Part shown: one piece after another, positions 9,194 through 18,939 of the stretch
Numbering within the stretch: the stretch's first letter is position 1
How the letters are laid out: each line of letters opens with the position of its first letter
Source of the DNA: a virus
Reading direction: 5' to 3' (one strand)
DNA: 35,429 nt
IMG/VR virus record: IMGVR_UViG_3300025101_000075
Coordinates: 1-35,429 of that record
Made by a program: the position numbers and the translations under genes
The notes under the pieces: generated by a model
Databases searched by the model: none
Told to the model about the DNA's origin: nothing
What the model saw: only the letters and a program-made list of their open reading frames with translations

Positions 9194-11101
9194 TTATTGT
9201 GATGATACAACCCACTTGGATCCCACGCAGTATAATTCTTTCATGCCTCCAACATCTGTAGTATCATCTGTTGTTAATCTTACTGTAGAATAATATCCTT
9301 TTATACCACTCATTGCTTGTCCAAATACAATTTCACCTTCCATAGGTGGTGAAGTGTTAATTAAGTTTGCAACATATTTATTTTCTTTTAAGAAAAACCC
9401 TGCGTAGTTTTTATACCCAGTTACAGGATCTGTAAACTCGCCATCAGATAAACTTAAAACAGGATTCGTTAAATCTTGTGAAGGATACCAAGCGCCAGAA
9501 AAAACATCATAAAGCTTTTCAGTAAAATCTGAAACAAAATGCGAGACTTCCCAGCCATTACTACCTTCATAACTAACTGTTTGAAAGTTTTTTACAATTG
9601 ATGGTTTAGGGTTAAATATAAACTCTATAGAAGAAGAATATCTACGATCGTAAAACTTACCATAATTGTTAGGTTGTGTGTCGCTGTAGTGTTTATATAT
9701 GTTGTAATTATCAATACTGTAAAAATTGTTTTTCAAACTACCAATTAAAGTTGGATTATAACTGTAAAAACTCACCCAACCATTTATAGATTCGTCAAAG
9801 TTAACCGTTTTATAAGTTATAGTATCTACTCCATTGTTTTTTCTAAAAGGAATTGTTCCACAAGCGTTATAGGTAGTCTCTTGCTGTATAGAAACCACAT
9901 AGTTTTTATTGTAATTATCAAACCCACCAATAATCTTATCACTTTTATAGGTGGTAAATCCAATGATGCTAGGCCACGCAGTTTCTCCGTATGTTGCAGG
10001 ATTCCAACTAGAAGAAACCGTTACCTCACATCTACCATAATCACCACTAGATTGATCATAAGAATAATCTACTACAAACGTGTTATCTAAAGTGTTACCT
10101 CCAACATTTAATAAAGATCCAATCTCTATATTATCACAATCACAGCTTTCTGTAGAATTTACAGAAAAAGTAATTATTTTACTAGCAGTACTAGTTGTTA
10201 ATGGTTCTAAAATAAAATTTAAAGTACTACGTACTTTGTAGTCTTTAGTTATATTTAATTCATCTCTAAAGTAATCTGTCATTCCATAGTTTGATATCTC
10301 TGTCAAACCGTCGTTAGATAATCTAAGTATGCAATTTCTATATTTATCTGAAAAATATTGTCTAAAACCATATTGAGCCCAAGACTCAGGGTTTTTACTA
10401 ATACCATATTCACCTTTGTAAGGTACTATTTGACCTATTACAAGTTTAGCAGAAGTTACAGGAGTACCAACACCTTCCGCTGAGTATATAGCGTCTTTGT
10501 CAATTAAAGCTTTACTAACTTTATTTTCTTGAAAAACTGTAAGATTAGTATCATAAGCATACAACTTTTGAATACTACCATTTTCTGGATCTAATGATTT
10601 AGTAATAGGTTCTGCAGTAGAAAAAACATTCGTGTTGTTTACACCTGTCCTGGAATTAAAAATACCTGAATATATTAAAGCGTTAAAACGATGTAATTGT
10701 TTATTGCTTTCTTCCACAGCATAAGCTTTAACACCAAAATCAACCGTAGTATTATTATAACCACCTCTTATTCTAGCTTCTTCAACAAACCATTGTCTTT
10801 TTTCACCCATTTCTGCACTACTATTGTGGTTTATTAAAGCACCACCCCAGGGAAATTCTGGATAAGATATTGTTATACTAGTATCATTAGGCAGAGGACT
10901 ACTTATTTCGCTTCCCCAAGGTAAACCAGGCCAAGTTGGTAATATATAGTTTAACGTATCTGCCACGTTAGCGCTATTACCACCCTTAACATTTGTTGTC
11001 ACAGTAGAGTTGTCATCTTCTATATTATCTGTAAAGTCTTCGCCTACAACTTTTTTAAGCCAAAACGAGTTAAAATATTTAACGGGAATTTGATAAGCCA
11101 T
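9194..11101 (-). CDS. Putative tail/muzzle structural protein, 635 aa
   Basis: This is a beta-rich protein with many aromatic, Asn and Thr residues and little predicted helix. Segments such as WFVEEARIRGGYNNTTVDFG (about 104-123) and YGFRQYFSDKYRNCILRLS (about 240-260) resemble a tail protein recurrent in marine podovirus-like genomes; this is recollection, not a search. A Cys motif CDCDN occurs near residue 320. No signal peptide is present. It follows the 1,890-residue nozzle-like protein after 29 bases and precedes the acetyltransferase, so it probably forms the distal part of the short tail, comparable in position to the crAss-like muzzle. Receptor binding is possible but nothing in the sequence shows it. 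Confidence 0.68.
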   Translation of the reverse strand: MAYQIPVKYFNSFWLKKVVGEDFTDNIEDDNSTVTTNVKGGNSANVADTLNYILPTWPGLPWGSEISSPLPNDTSITISYPEFPWGGALINHNSSAEMGEKRQWFVEEARIRGGYNNTTVDFGVKAYAVEESNKQLHRFNALIYSGIFNSRTGVNNTNVFSTAEPITKSLDPENGSIQKLYAYDTNLTVFQENKVSKALIDKDAIYSAEGVGTPVTSAKLVIGQIVPYKGEYGISKNPESWAQYGFRQYFSDKYRNCILRLSNDGLTEISNYGMTDYFRDELNITKDYKVRSTLNFILEPLTTSTASKIITFSVNSTESCDCDNIEIGSLLNVGGNTLDNTFVVDYSYDQSSGDYGRCEVTVSSSWNPATYGETAWPSIIGFTTYKSDKIIGGFDNYNKNYVVSIQQETTYNACGTIPFRKNNGVDTITYKTVNFDESINGWVSFYSYNPTLIGSLKNNFYSIDNYNIYKHYSDTQPNNYGKFYDRRYSSSIEFIFNPKPSIVKNFQTVSYEGSNGWEVSHFVSDFTEKLYDVFSGAWYPSQDLTNPVLSLSDGEFTDPVTGYKNYAGFFLKENKYVANLINTSPPMEGEIVFGQAMSGIKGYYSTVRLTTDDTTDVGGMKELYCVGSKWVVSSQ

Positions 11102-11130
11102 ATCTATATTATCACTTGATTTTTTTTATA

Positions 11131-14100
11131 TTACCTTAAAGGTGAGTTAGTTCTACTTGCCCAAAACGGAAGTTGAACAGGAACATCAAACTCAACATAA
11201 AGTCCACTACCATTTACGTCAGTTGCTCTCAACGTTACTACGTATCTACCACCTGGCATTCCATTACCTGTCATAACGGATGTTAAACTATTTGACAAAG
11301 ATTCTGGGTTCCAAGATTGAGAAGGAAGACTTGGGTTTCCAGCATAAACAACCGCTCTTGAAGGATTGTCCTGATTAGGATCTCCAAAGTATGTTTGTTC
11401 TGCAAAAAATCTTATATTACTATTTGGATTACCTATTTTATTAGACAATCCTCCTAAATGAAATAAATAACCTTTATCTGTTTCATGAGCTGTAGTAACA
11501 CTGTTATTTAAAATCCATTGACCAACCTGCCTAATATTATCCGCGTCTCTACCACCACAAACGCCTGTTCCTCTACCTCTAGGATACACGTAACTTTGTG
11601 AAATACCACAAAATGCAAACCAACTTCCATATTGTCTTTGCCACTGATAAAAAGTGTTACTACCGTGTTGGAGCTTCATAAAGTCAGGTGCTAAAGAATA
11701 ATCAGGAACTCCATCGTCTACTTTTTCTGAATATTCTGAAAACTCACTTTCTGTATCTATTAAATGTTGAATATCTGGCCAATAATGTCTACCATTATTC
11801 TGTGCTTGACCAACATACGCTTCACCAAAATCGGCGCTTAGTTGATCACTTCCTTGAGAACCTGGTCTAGTACCACTTTCGTGATCCCAGTATATAGGAC
11901 CTGATGGCATTTTCTTTAATATATAATCTCTATTTCTAGGATCAGTGTTGCCATCTAACCAGTCTTTAGGGTATAAGCCAAATATAACTTCGCCAGCTGG
12001 TTGCATATCAAAAGACTTTGCGTCCGCACCTCTAGTTGCACTTGCAGCAGCTCTTTGCCCAGGCATCAACTGGGATTGAACGGTTTTAGTATCTGAAGAG
12101 TTTGTTATTGACCAGCAAATATCAATAGCATCTTGATAAACAATAAGTACGGCTGGAGCTAAAGCAACTCCAAAAACTACAGCTAAACCACCTGCAGCAG
12201 CAAGATTAAATAGCGTATTTGATCCATATTTTTTAGGATAACTACTACAAACAGAAAACGTTTCACCATGTGGTACCATCATACTTACTTGATACATTCT
12301 TGGTATACTCCACTCCATTTCAATACCAGTTCCAGGTCCATAAGGTGGGGTTTGATCTGGTTGTACACTACCCCAAGTACCATTAGCTGCTGAAAATTCT
12401 CCATTCCAAGTTAAAGTTTCTCCATTATACAAAACAGTATCAGTAAATGCTGTTTCTGTTGGAAACACAACATTACTAGTACCTCCATAATTACCATAAG
12501 GACCTGATGATATTGACCAAGTTATTTGTTCTCCCCAACCAGGCATTATCCCATTTGAGTCTCCTTGGTTTTGAACACATGGAATATACACTGGTTTTTT
12601 TCCTTTTTTACCACTTGTATTTCCAGGATATGGATATCTATCTGAATAACCTTGTCTATCCGATCTTAAAGCATATATTTTCTGAGATCTTCGCGCTGAA
12701 TTATAGCGATATAACTCTCTTAATATAGGTGCAAATTGAACTGTTCCTTTTTTTTCACTAACACTATTAGTACTAGTAGTATTTAAAGATCCTTTATAAT
12801 CGTTAGTTCCTCTAGCAAAATCATTATACTGACCACTAACTACTCCATTACCAGGAGTTTTACTAACACCTGGCCCGGTTGGACCACCAAACCAGCCATA
12901 ATCTAACTGACCACTGTACAAGCCAGGGTTTTGTAAGTTAGAAGCAAACGTGCTCCAAAAAAGATAAGAGTTTGTTCCTTTGCAAGGACGACCTCTTTCT
13001 CTATCAGATCTTTCAAAATTAGCAAAGAAAGCATCCATAGTTTGCACTTGAGCATAAGCCCAAGATGAACTTGTGTCTGTGTCTTGACTCATATACCATG
13101 GGTTTGCATTTATATAACTTTGAGTTGTAGGTCTTATTTGTCCAAAATTTATTTCTTCATTTGGAAAAGCAGCTTCAGGAGCTATGTACTGATAAAATCC
13201 TCTTTCATTGGGGAAAACTGATCCAGAAAAACCGTCATAAGATGTTAATCCATATTTTTGATAACCTTGCTCAGCTTTTAAAGACATTGTTTGTAAGCTT
13301 TCAGCGGTACTCCATGCAGTAACAGGTTGTGAAGCAACACCTAAAGCTGATTTTATAGCCGTCCAAGGTGGATTAGTTCTATCATTAGGTTTTGTATTGC
13401 TAATTTCACCATCTTTAACAACAGTTCTTCTTGACTGCGTGGCTAAATTTATAATATCAAAAGTAAAATTAAAATGATTTTCTCCATTATTAACACTATA
13501 TATAAAGTTATTATTATTAGTAGAATTATATGGTGCTATATAAACTTGATATTCACCATTACCTAAATTAACTAATTCAAATTGAGATGTACATACAGTG
13601 TTTCCAGCTTTAACTACTTTAACAAGCTCTATAGCAGCAGCTGGACCTACAGGAAGACCATTAGCACTTACCGCTTGAAAAACTGAAGATATAGCAGTGT
13701 TATAATCTTGACCTTCTTCCCATGAAATACCTGGATCACTCATACCAGCTGGGGCTGTGTTATCTTGAAATCTTATACTGTTATTAAGCTCTGATATTAA
13801 GCCGCTAGTACTTGTTTCGTAAAAAATATCTATAGTGGATTCTACAGGTTTTGTTTCTGCTACACATAATGTTGGTCCATAACCATACTTACTATTCCAA
13901 ACTGTAACATTTGGCTCTATATAACAGTCATCTCCAGGCACACAAGGAACAGCTGGTTCTACTGCGGTGTTAGTAGCTTGCTGAAACTCTGGTTGACCAG
14001 TGTTTAAACAAATATTTGTAACACCGTCGTTTTCACCTATAGAAATACCAAATTTTTCATCTGTATTTACTCTACCTATTAAAGGATCTGTATCTCCTTT

Positions 14101-16803
14101 ATAAAACATGTTAGGTATTATAGGAACAGATGGACTTAATATTAACTCTCCTAAGTCAAGTTTAGACATGTTAGCTATTGAAATAACTTTATTACCTGTT
14201 TGATTAGGTTGATACTGTCTACTTGAAAATTCATCAGTATTAGCATCAAGTAAAAAACTTTCAACTCTAAAAAACAAGTCAGCATTACTTCTATAAAGCT
14301 CTTGAGTAGGACCAACTTCTTGAAGATCTCTAGGTACTTTATTTATATTATCACTAAATAAAACTATGTGAGAAGTTGAATTTTCTTGATTTACAGGGTA
14401 AACAAATTGTTTTACATTACCATCTTGTTCATTAAGCTTACCATCCACGTTTTGATTACAAGGATATCCAGCTAAAGATGTTGGCATGTAAACATTATAA
14501 TAGTCTTGCTCTGTTTGTTTAACAACTATTTTATAACTATAATAACCTAAAGGATTAGCTTTTGAAGTTACTACATTTCCACCATAATTATTACCAAATA
14601 ACTGAGCTGAACAATCCTCAGGTCCAGGTTCTAGACCTTGCCAATCAACATAAAAAGGTTGACCATCTTCCCACCCATTGCTGGACTCGACAACTACAAC
14701 TGTTTCAACCACGCCACCAATACCTATAACAACATTTATAACAGCATTTTCGTGACCAGTGGTAGATTTAATTCTAAGTTGGGTTTCACAAGGTGGATTA
14801 AAAGACGGTAACTGAGTAGTGTCTCTAGATTCTGTATTAAATATTACAGAGCTAATAGATCCGTCCGCCTCTGAATAAATCCCTGGATAACCTATTTCTG
14901 GATTTTTATCTTCATCTATAATGTTTTTAAATATTATAGAAATTTGATCACCAGGCCAGGTGTCTGCTAAACCAAAGCCATCAGGATTTTTTATAATTCT
15001 ATCTTGAGTGCTTCTATAGTCATGGAATATAGTTGAATTTTTTGCGGTACCTTGATTTTCGTTTCCAGGTAAAAAATCTGATAATATAACGTTTGAGTTT
15101 CTACCATATCTATCTGTTAAAATTAAGCCTACTTGGTAAGTTCTATTTTGTTTTAACGTGTGATTTTGATATTCTTTTCTCACGTAAAAATTATGGTTTT
15201 TCCACTCAGGATCAGTGTCACTGTCTGGTATTGGAGGTTTGTCACCAATTGTTAAAACATAATCCATTCTAGCTGGAGAACCATGTTTATCTACAAAATT
15301 ACCATATATAACTCTATTACCTGACACTTCTTGAGCTTGTGCTTTTATAGGAACAACATCAGTGACACGAGTTATTTGATTAGTGGGTAAAACTTTCCAA
15401 GGCTTTTTGCTTTGGTAATTATAATATATATATTCTGAGTTTAAGTTAGCAAATTCAGATAGTTCTAAAGTATCAACAATAAAAACATTATTAGTATCAG
15501 ACATTTTAAATAATATGTCTATTTCAGAAACTTTTAACTCTGTTGCTACTTTATCCCAAGTTAGTCTTTTACCAATAGAACCAGAAGGAGGCGCTAATAA
15601 TCCAATATTAATATCACAAACTTTATTTTCCATAAAGCTAACTATAGTTGTATCAAAAGCTTCGCTTTCTTGACCAACTAAAGTTTGATTAGCATCTTTC
15701 GTATCATCCGCGGGATCAGTGCTAAATGTAACATCAGTAGCTTTATTACCTATGAAATAACCGTCTTGTTTAGGAACAAAAGCTATTTGAGTAAAAGGAG
15801 CGCTTAATGAATATTCTCTGTCTTCAAATCTAAATCTATAGCTAAATCTACCAAACTTGTCTTTTAAATAATCGGGATCACCAGCCCAACCTTGAATAAA
15901 ATCTGGGTTTAAATATTGAAAATATAATATATCTCCTTGATCAACATCAAGTTCACCACCTGAAGTTGTTATACGTGTCTCTGATGCACTACAATTTAAG
16001 GTAAATGAATCTAGTAATAAGCCATTTATGCTTATATTACCTCCAGTTACTAAATTTCCATCAAAACTAGTTGGAGAAGTATTTGCTTTTATGTTTCTAT
16101 AACAACCATAAAGAGTCACTTCCCCTGTAGCTTCATCTATTGACTTTACTTTAGCAGCTGCATGTATAGGCAAATACTTAGAAGTTGTGTCCTTCATAGA
16201 GGAAGAAAACATTACTGACGAAGTGTCATCATCTAAATTATTGTTTAATAATATAGGAGCTTCAAAAGGATAATACTTTGCTACAGATATTTGATCTTCG
16301 TTGGTGTAATATCCAGGATCTTGATTAACATTTATTTTTCTAGGTTGATTTCTATTATCAGTCCAAAAAAGCAAATCTTCTAAAAGATTAATACCTGTTA
16401 TTAAATGTGTTTTTGAGAAATTTAAAAAAGAACCTTCTACTAATATTTTATATTGACCACTTGTTATGTTGTATTTTACAATGTAACATTTAGCACTAGA
16501 TATGCTAGAACAATTATTATTTAATTGGTTATTAGAAGAATCACTATAATTTGTTAAAAATAAATATATACAGTTAGTGGTAGTATCAAAATGAACCCCA
16601 ATAGAGGTTAGGGTTTTATCGTTAAAACCTAAGTCAGTTAACAAAGAATTACCTAATACATTTTCCAACGCACCAACGTCATCTCCCTCTGATCTACTTA
16701 TTTGTACGTTCTCTCCGTCTCTGTACTGACCATTAGGTATTATTCTGCCGTCTAAGTCTTTATTCATCTTAGACTGTATAAAAGTATTTTTAGCCTCTGC
16801 CAT
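11131..16803 (-). CDS. Giant tail nozzle / stabilization-like protein, 1,890 aa
   Basis: The N-terminus (NKDLDGRIIPNGQYRDGENV, residues 14-33, then SEGDDVGALENVLGN) matches the start I associate with P22 gp10 / T7 gp12-type nozzle and stabilization proteins, which form the tail tube below the connector. Repeated short beta segments follow, including LLFWTDNRNQPRKINV near 145-160, as in beta-propellers. At 1,890 residues it is several times longer than P22 gp10 or T7 gp12, so the C-terminal two thirds is an extension. It contains a strongly hydrophobic stretch at about 1530-1558 and ends in a beta-sandwich-like segment. It sits between the connector genes and the 635-residue tail protein. Tail assignment is firm from context; the exact fold is inferred. 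Confidence 0.75.
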   Translation of the reverse strand: MAEAKNTFIQSKMNKDLDGRIIPNGQYRDGENVQISRSEGDDVGALENVLGNSLLTDLGFNDKTLTSIGVHFDTTTNCIYLFLTNYSDSSNNQLNNNCSSISSAKCYIVKYNITSGQYKILVEGSFLNFSKTHLITGINLLEDLLFWTDNRNQPRKINVNQDPGYYTNEDQISVAKYYPFEAPILLNNNLDDDTSSVMFSSSMKDTTSKYLPIHAAAKVKSIDEATGEVTLYGCYRNIKANTSPTSFDGNLVTGGNISINGLLLDSFTLNCSASETRITTSGGELDVDQGDILYFQYLNPDFIQGWAGDPDYLKDKFGRFSYRFRFEDREYSLSAPFTQIAFVPKQDGYFIGNKATDVTFSTDPADDTKDANQTLVGQESEAFDTTIVSFMENKVCDINIGLLAPPSGSIGKRLTWDKVATELKVSEIDILFKMSDTNNVFIVDTLELSEFANLNSEYIYYNYQSKKPWKVLPTNQITRVTDVVPIKAQAQEVSGNRVIYGNFVDKHGSPARMDYVLTIGDKPPIPDSDTDPEWKNHNFYVRKEYQNHTLKQNRTYQVGLILTDRYGRNSNVILSDFLPGNENQGTAKNSTIFHDYRSTQDRIIKNPDGFGLADTWPGDQISIIFKNIIDEDKNPEIGYPGIYSEADGSISSVIFNTESRDTTQLPSFNPPCETQLRIKSTTGHENAVINVVIGIGGVVETVVVVESSNGWEDGQPFYVDWQGLEPGPEDCSAQLFGNNYGGNVVTSKANPLGYYSYKIVVKQTEQDYYNVYMPTSLAGYPCNQNVDGKLNEQDGNVKQFVYPVNQENSTSHIVLFSDNINKVPRDLQEVGPTQELYRSNADLFFRVESFLLDANTDEFSSRQYQPNQTGNKVISIANMSKLDLGELILSPSVPIIPNMFYKGDTDPLIGRVNTDEKFGISIGENDGVTNICLNTGQPEFQQATNTAVEPAVPCVPGDDCYIEPNVTVWNSKYGYGPTLCVAETKPVESTIDIFYETSTSGLISELNNSIRFQDNTAPAGMSDPGISWEEGQDYNTAISSVFQAVSANGLPVGPAAAIELVKVVKAGNTVCTSQFELVNLGNGEYQVYIAPYNSTNNNNFIYSVNNGENHFNFTFDIINLATQSRRTVVKDGEISNTKPNDRTNPPWTAIKSALGVASQPVTAWSTAESLQTMSLKAEQGYQKYGLTSYDGFSGSVFPNERGFYQYIAPEAAFPNEEINFGQIRPTTQSYINANPWYMSQDTDTSSSWAYAQVQTMDAFFANFERSDRERGRPCKGTNSYLFWSTFASNLQNPGLYSGQLDYGWFGGPTGPGVSKTPGNGVVSGQYNDFARGTNDYKGSLNTTSTNSVSEKKGTVQFAPILRELYRYNSARRSQKIYALRSDRQGYSDRYPYPGNTSGKKGKKPVYIPCVQNQGDSNGIMPGWGEQITWSISSGPYGNYGGTSNVVFPTETAFTDTVLYNGETLTWNGEFSAANGTWGSVQPDQTPPYGPGTGIEMEWSIPRMYQVSMMVPHGETFSVCSSYPKKYGSNTLFNLAAAGGLAVVFGVALAPAVLIVYQDAIDICWSITNSSDTKTVQSQLMPGQRAAASATRGADAKSFDMQPAGEVIFGLYPKDWLDGNTDPRNRDYILKKMPSGPIYWDHESGTRPGSQGSDQLSADFGEAYVGQAQNNGRHYWPDIQHLIDTESEFSEYSEKVDDGVPDYSLAPDFMKLQHGSNTFYQWQRQYGSWFAFCGISQSYVYPRGRGTGVCGGRDADNIRQVGQWILNNSVTTAHETDKGYLFHLGGLSNKIGNPNSNIRFFAEQTYFGDPNQDNPSRAVVYAGNPSLPSQSWNPESLSNSLTSVMTGNGMPGGRYVVTLRATDVNGSGLYVEFDVPVQLPFWASRTNSPLR

Positions 16804-16806
16804 AAT

Positions 16807-18147
16807 TTAATATTTAATCCACTTAGATTTTCCTCTCATTACTTGAACAAATTCTTGGGGCTTTATATTTGATAATCTTATTTTAGCGTTTCTTAATTGA
16901 GCTCTTCTATCTTTTTTATATCTTTGTATAATATGCTCAGGCATATTCCTTCTAGTAGCTAATATACTATAAGCTATGTGCATGTATAATGCTTCTTCAG
17001 CTAGTTTAGGAACTTTTGTTTCTTCATCGTAAGCTAAACCATCGGAAATATACTCTAACATTATTAACCTACCTACTAAATTATTACTAAACGAAAGCTT
17101 GCCTTCACGCTTATTTATTGTGAAATACCCATTAGAGTTTGCTAACTCTGGATTTATACCGTATCTTTGACCCAACAAGCCTATTTCTCTTCTAGCATAT
17201 ATACTATCTCCTAAACCTTCTCTAAAAAGAGCATCAACAAGCGCTCCGTCTTCTTTACCTGGTTGCTTGCCCCATCTTTCTTCAGTAATAGATGTACCTT
17301 CTAAGTTTTCTCCAAAATTATCTTGTGTTGGGATACCGTAACCTGAACTAGGGAAATTAAAACCAAAAGGATTATTGGTTATATTTGTGTCCTGAATAGG
17401 AGTTTCTGTAGGATTTGTAGTTAAATTAGTGGGATATATAGGATGTTTAAAACCTTGATTATCTATCCAAGATATACCTACATAGTTTATATAATCTTGT
17501 GGTATTATGACCGAAAGACTAGGTGGAATAGTAAGTTCTTGTGCTTTTACAGATCTTAAAGTGTCGTAAGAAAATTCTTGTAAACCTCTTTTAGCATAAA
17601 ATAAAACATCACTTCTTTTTACTTTTGAAATGATTTTGTCGCTACCTACATAACCTATCATAAAGTTGTTTACTATATCAAATATAGATATATATTGGTA
17701 ATCTCCATAATTAGGAGCACCATCTACCATATTAGATTTTAAACTAACTCTAACATAATAACCATCTTCTATCGCATCAGGATTATTAAATGTTAAAGTA
17801 CTATAAGAGTGTATATTTGAAAATTTTGTTATTTTAAAACCACCACCAGATCCATTTGGTCCAGCAGGAGAGTTAGGACCGCTAGTTCCGTCCCAGAGTT
17901 TATAAGGATGTAGCCCATCTGGACTAACTTCTAATATAAAATTGTTTAAGTGAAAATCAACACTGTTAGGATCCCAGTTAACAACTTCCAATACTTCATC
18001 AAAAGTATAAACCATAGAATCTAAAGTCGTTATTGAATTTCCGTTTACGTCTGTTGTGGTTGTATAGTTAGCTATGTTGTTTTGAGAACCTACGTAATAC
18101 TGTTCGTTTGTTTCATTTATAGCTCCTCCATTAGGTGACTGTGCCAT
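16807..18147 (-). CDS. Putative head-tail connector/tail-tube ring protein, 446 aa
   Basis: A Gly/Asn/Ser-rich N-terminal region is followed by a conserved-looking core: YVGSDKIISKVKRSDVLFYA, then LQEFSYDTLRSVKAQELTIP, then a stretch with DYINYVGISWIDNQG. The C-terminus is highly basic and helical (KKDRRAQLRNAKIRLSNIK) and ends in KSKWIKY. Comparable proteins recur beside portal and capsid genes in marine and crAss-like podovirus relatives, where they are taken as ring or adaptor proteins. The gene starts four bases after the upstream 240-residue connector gene and runs into the nozzle gene with a three-base gap. The role is inferred from position and remembered family style. Confidence 0.7.
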   Translation of the reverse strand: MAQSPNGGAINETNEQYYVGSQNNIANYTTTTDVNGNSITTLDSMVYTFDEVLEVVNWDPNSVDFHLNNFILEVSPDGLHPYKLWDGTSGPNSPAGPNGSGGGFKITKFSNIHSYSTLTFNNPDAIEDGYYVRVSLKSNMVDGAPNYGDYQYISIFDIVNNFMIGYVGSDKIISKVKRSDVLFYAKRGLQEFSYDTLRSVKAQELTIPPSLSVIIPQDYINYVGISWIDNQGFKHPIYPTNLTTNPTETPIQDTNITNNPFGFNFPSSGYGIPTQDNFGENLEGTSITEERWGKQPGKEDGALVDALFREGLGDSIYARREIGLLGQRYGINPELANSNGYFTINKREGKLSFSNNLVGRLIMLEYISDGLAYDEETKVPKLAEEALYMHIAYSILATRRNMPEHIIQRYKKDRRAQLRNAKIRLSNIKPQEFVQVMRGKSKWIKY

Positions 18148-18150
18148 GTT

Positions 18151-18873
18151 TTATGTTTTTTGGTTTTGTTCATTTTTAGCTGCTTCAGCAGATGCAGCTT
18201 GAACGATTTGAGGATCACGTATAACAACACCAGCGTACATTAAAACTCTAAGTACGGCTTCAACTTGATCTTGCTCGCTTATCTCGAAATTAACAGAACC
18301 AGTAGAAGGTATTGTTGGACCACTACCAGTTGGTGCTCCATCCCAAATATATTGACCTTGTGGTCCCTCTCTATAAGCCCAAACAATTGGTTTAGGTTTT
18401 CTTATATAAGAGAAGCTTATATCTGTTTTAATTTTTTCCGGAAAAACGTAAATTTTATCACCTTCTTGTATATATAAAGGATATTTTAAAGATGGCTTGG
18501 TTAGATTAGACATGTTTAACCTTAAGTACTCTGATCGATCAGTCATTTGAACTTCTTGTTCATTTTTATATATAATACCACCTAACCTATGAAGATCTTC
18601 AGGAATTAAAAAGTAATCAGTAGTATATATACCTGGATTAATAGTCTTAAAAATTGATATTTTTTCCTCTATATTATCCACCCTATCCGCATATTCGTCT
18701 TGAAAGCCAGGACCTCTTAACTGTTGGTTTAAGTCTTCAAAGTACTTTTCAAATATTTCTAATTGTACCTGACTGGCTATTTTATTAAATTCAGCAGGTG
18801 TTAGATAACCCCTTTGTTCTTTGTTTAAAATCAACAAGACAGTTTGATATACTGTGTTTACGTTTATAGCCAT
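18151..18873 (-). CDS. Putative head-completion / connector ring protein, 240 aa
   Basis: The N-terminus (INVNTVYQTVLLILNKEQRG, about residues 3-22) is helical and leads into TPAEFNKIASQVQLEIFEKY, a pattern I associate with adaptor proteins of crAss-like and Cellulophaga-type podoviruses. A beta-rich middle (YFLIPEDLHRLGGIIY; KYPLYIQEGDKIYVFPEKIK) is followed by an Ala/Gln-rich helix at the C-terminus. Such proteins dock under the portal. It starts about 15-20 bases after a strong terminator hairpin, so its expression must come from read-through or from a promoter I cannot locate. The gene immediately downstream is the 446-residue ring candidate. Confidence 0.7.
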   Translation of the reverse strand: MAINVNTVYQTVLLILNKEQRGYLTPAEFNKIASQVQLEIFEKYFEDLNQQLRGPGFQDEYADRVDNIEEKISIFKTINPGIYTTDYFLIPEDLHRLGGIIYKNEQEVQMTDRSEYLRLNMSNLTKPSLKYPLYIQEGDKIYVFPEKIKTDISFSYIRKPKPIVWAYREGPQGQYIWDGAPTGSGPTIPSTGSVNFEISEQDQVEAVLRVLMYAGVVIRDPQIVQAASAEAAKNEQNQKT

Positions 18874-18887
18874 TATAATTTTTTTAT

Positions 18888-18914
18888 AAAAAGAAAGGCG
18901 GCGTTATGCCGCCT
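18888..18914 (-). terminator. Rho-independent terminator inside structural operon
   Basis: On the minus strand AGGCGGC-ATAAC-GCCGCCT forms a perfect 7-bp GC-rich stem (18914-18908 with 18902-18896) and a 5-base loop, followed directly by a T-rich run (TTCTTTTTA). It lies in the 66-base gap between the 249-residue gene and the 240-residue connector gene. It faces the direction of transcription, so it should end or weaken transcription from the head genes before the tail genes. Confidence 0.88.
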
Positions 18915-18939
18915 AACTACTATTATTACATGTTAAATC

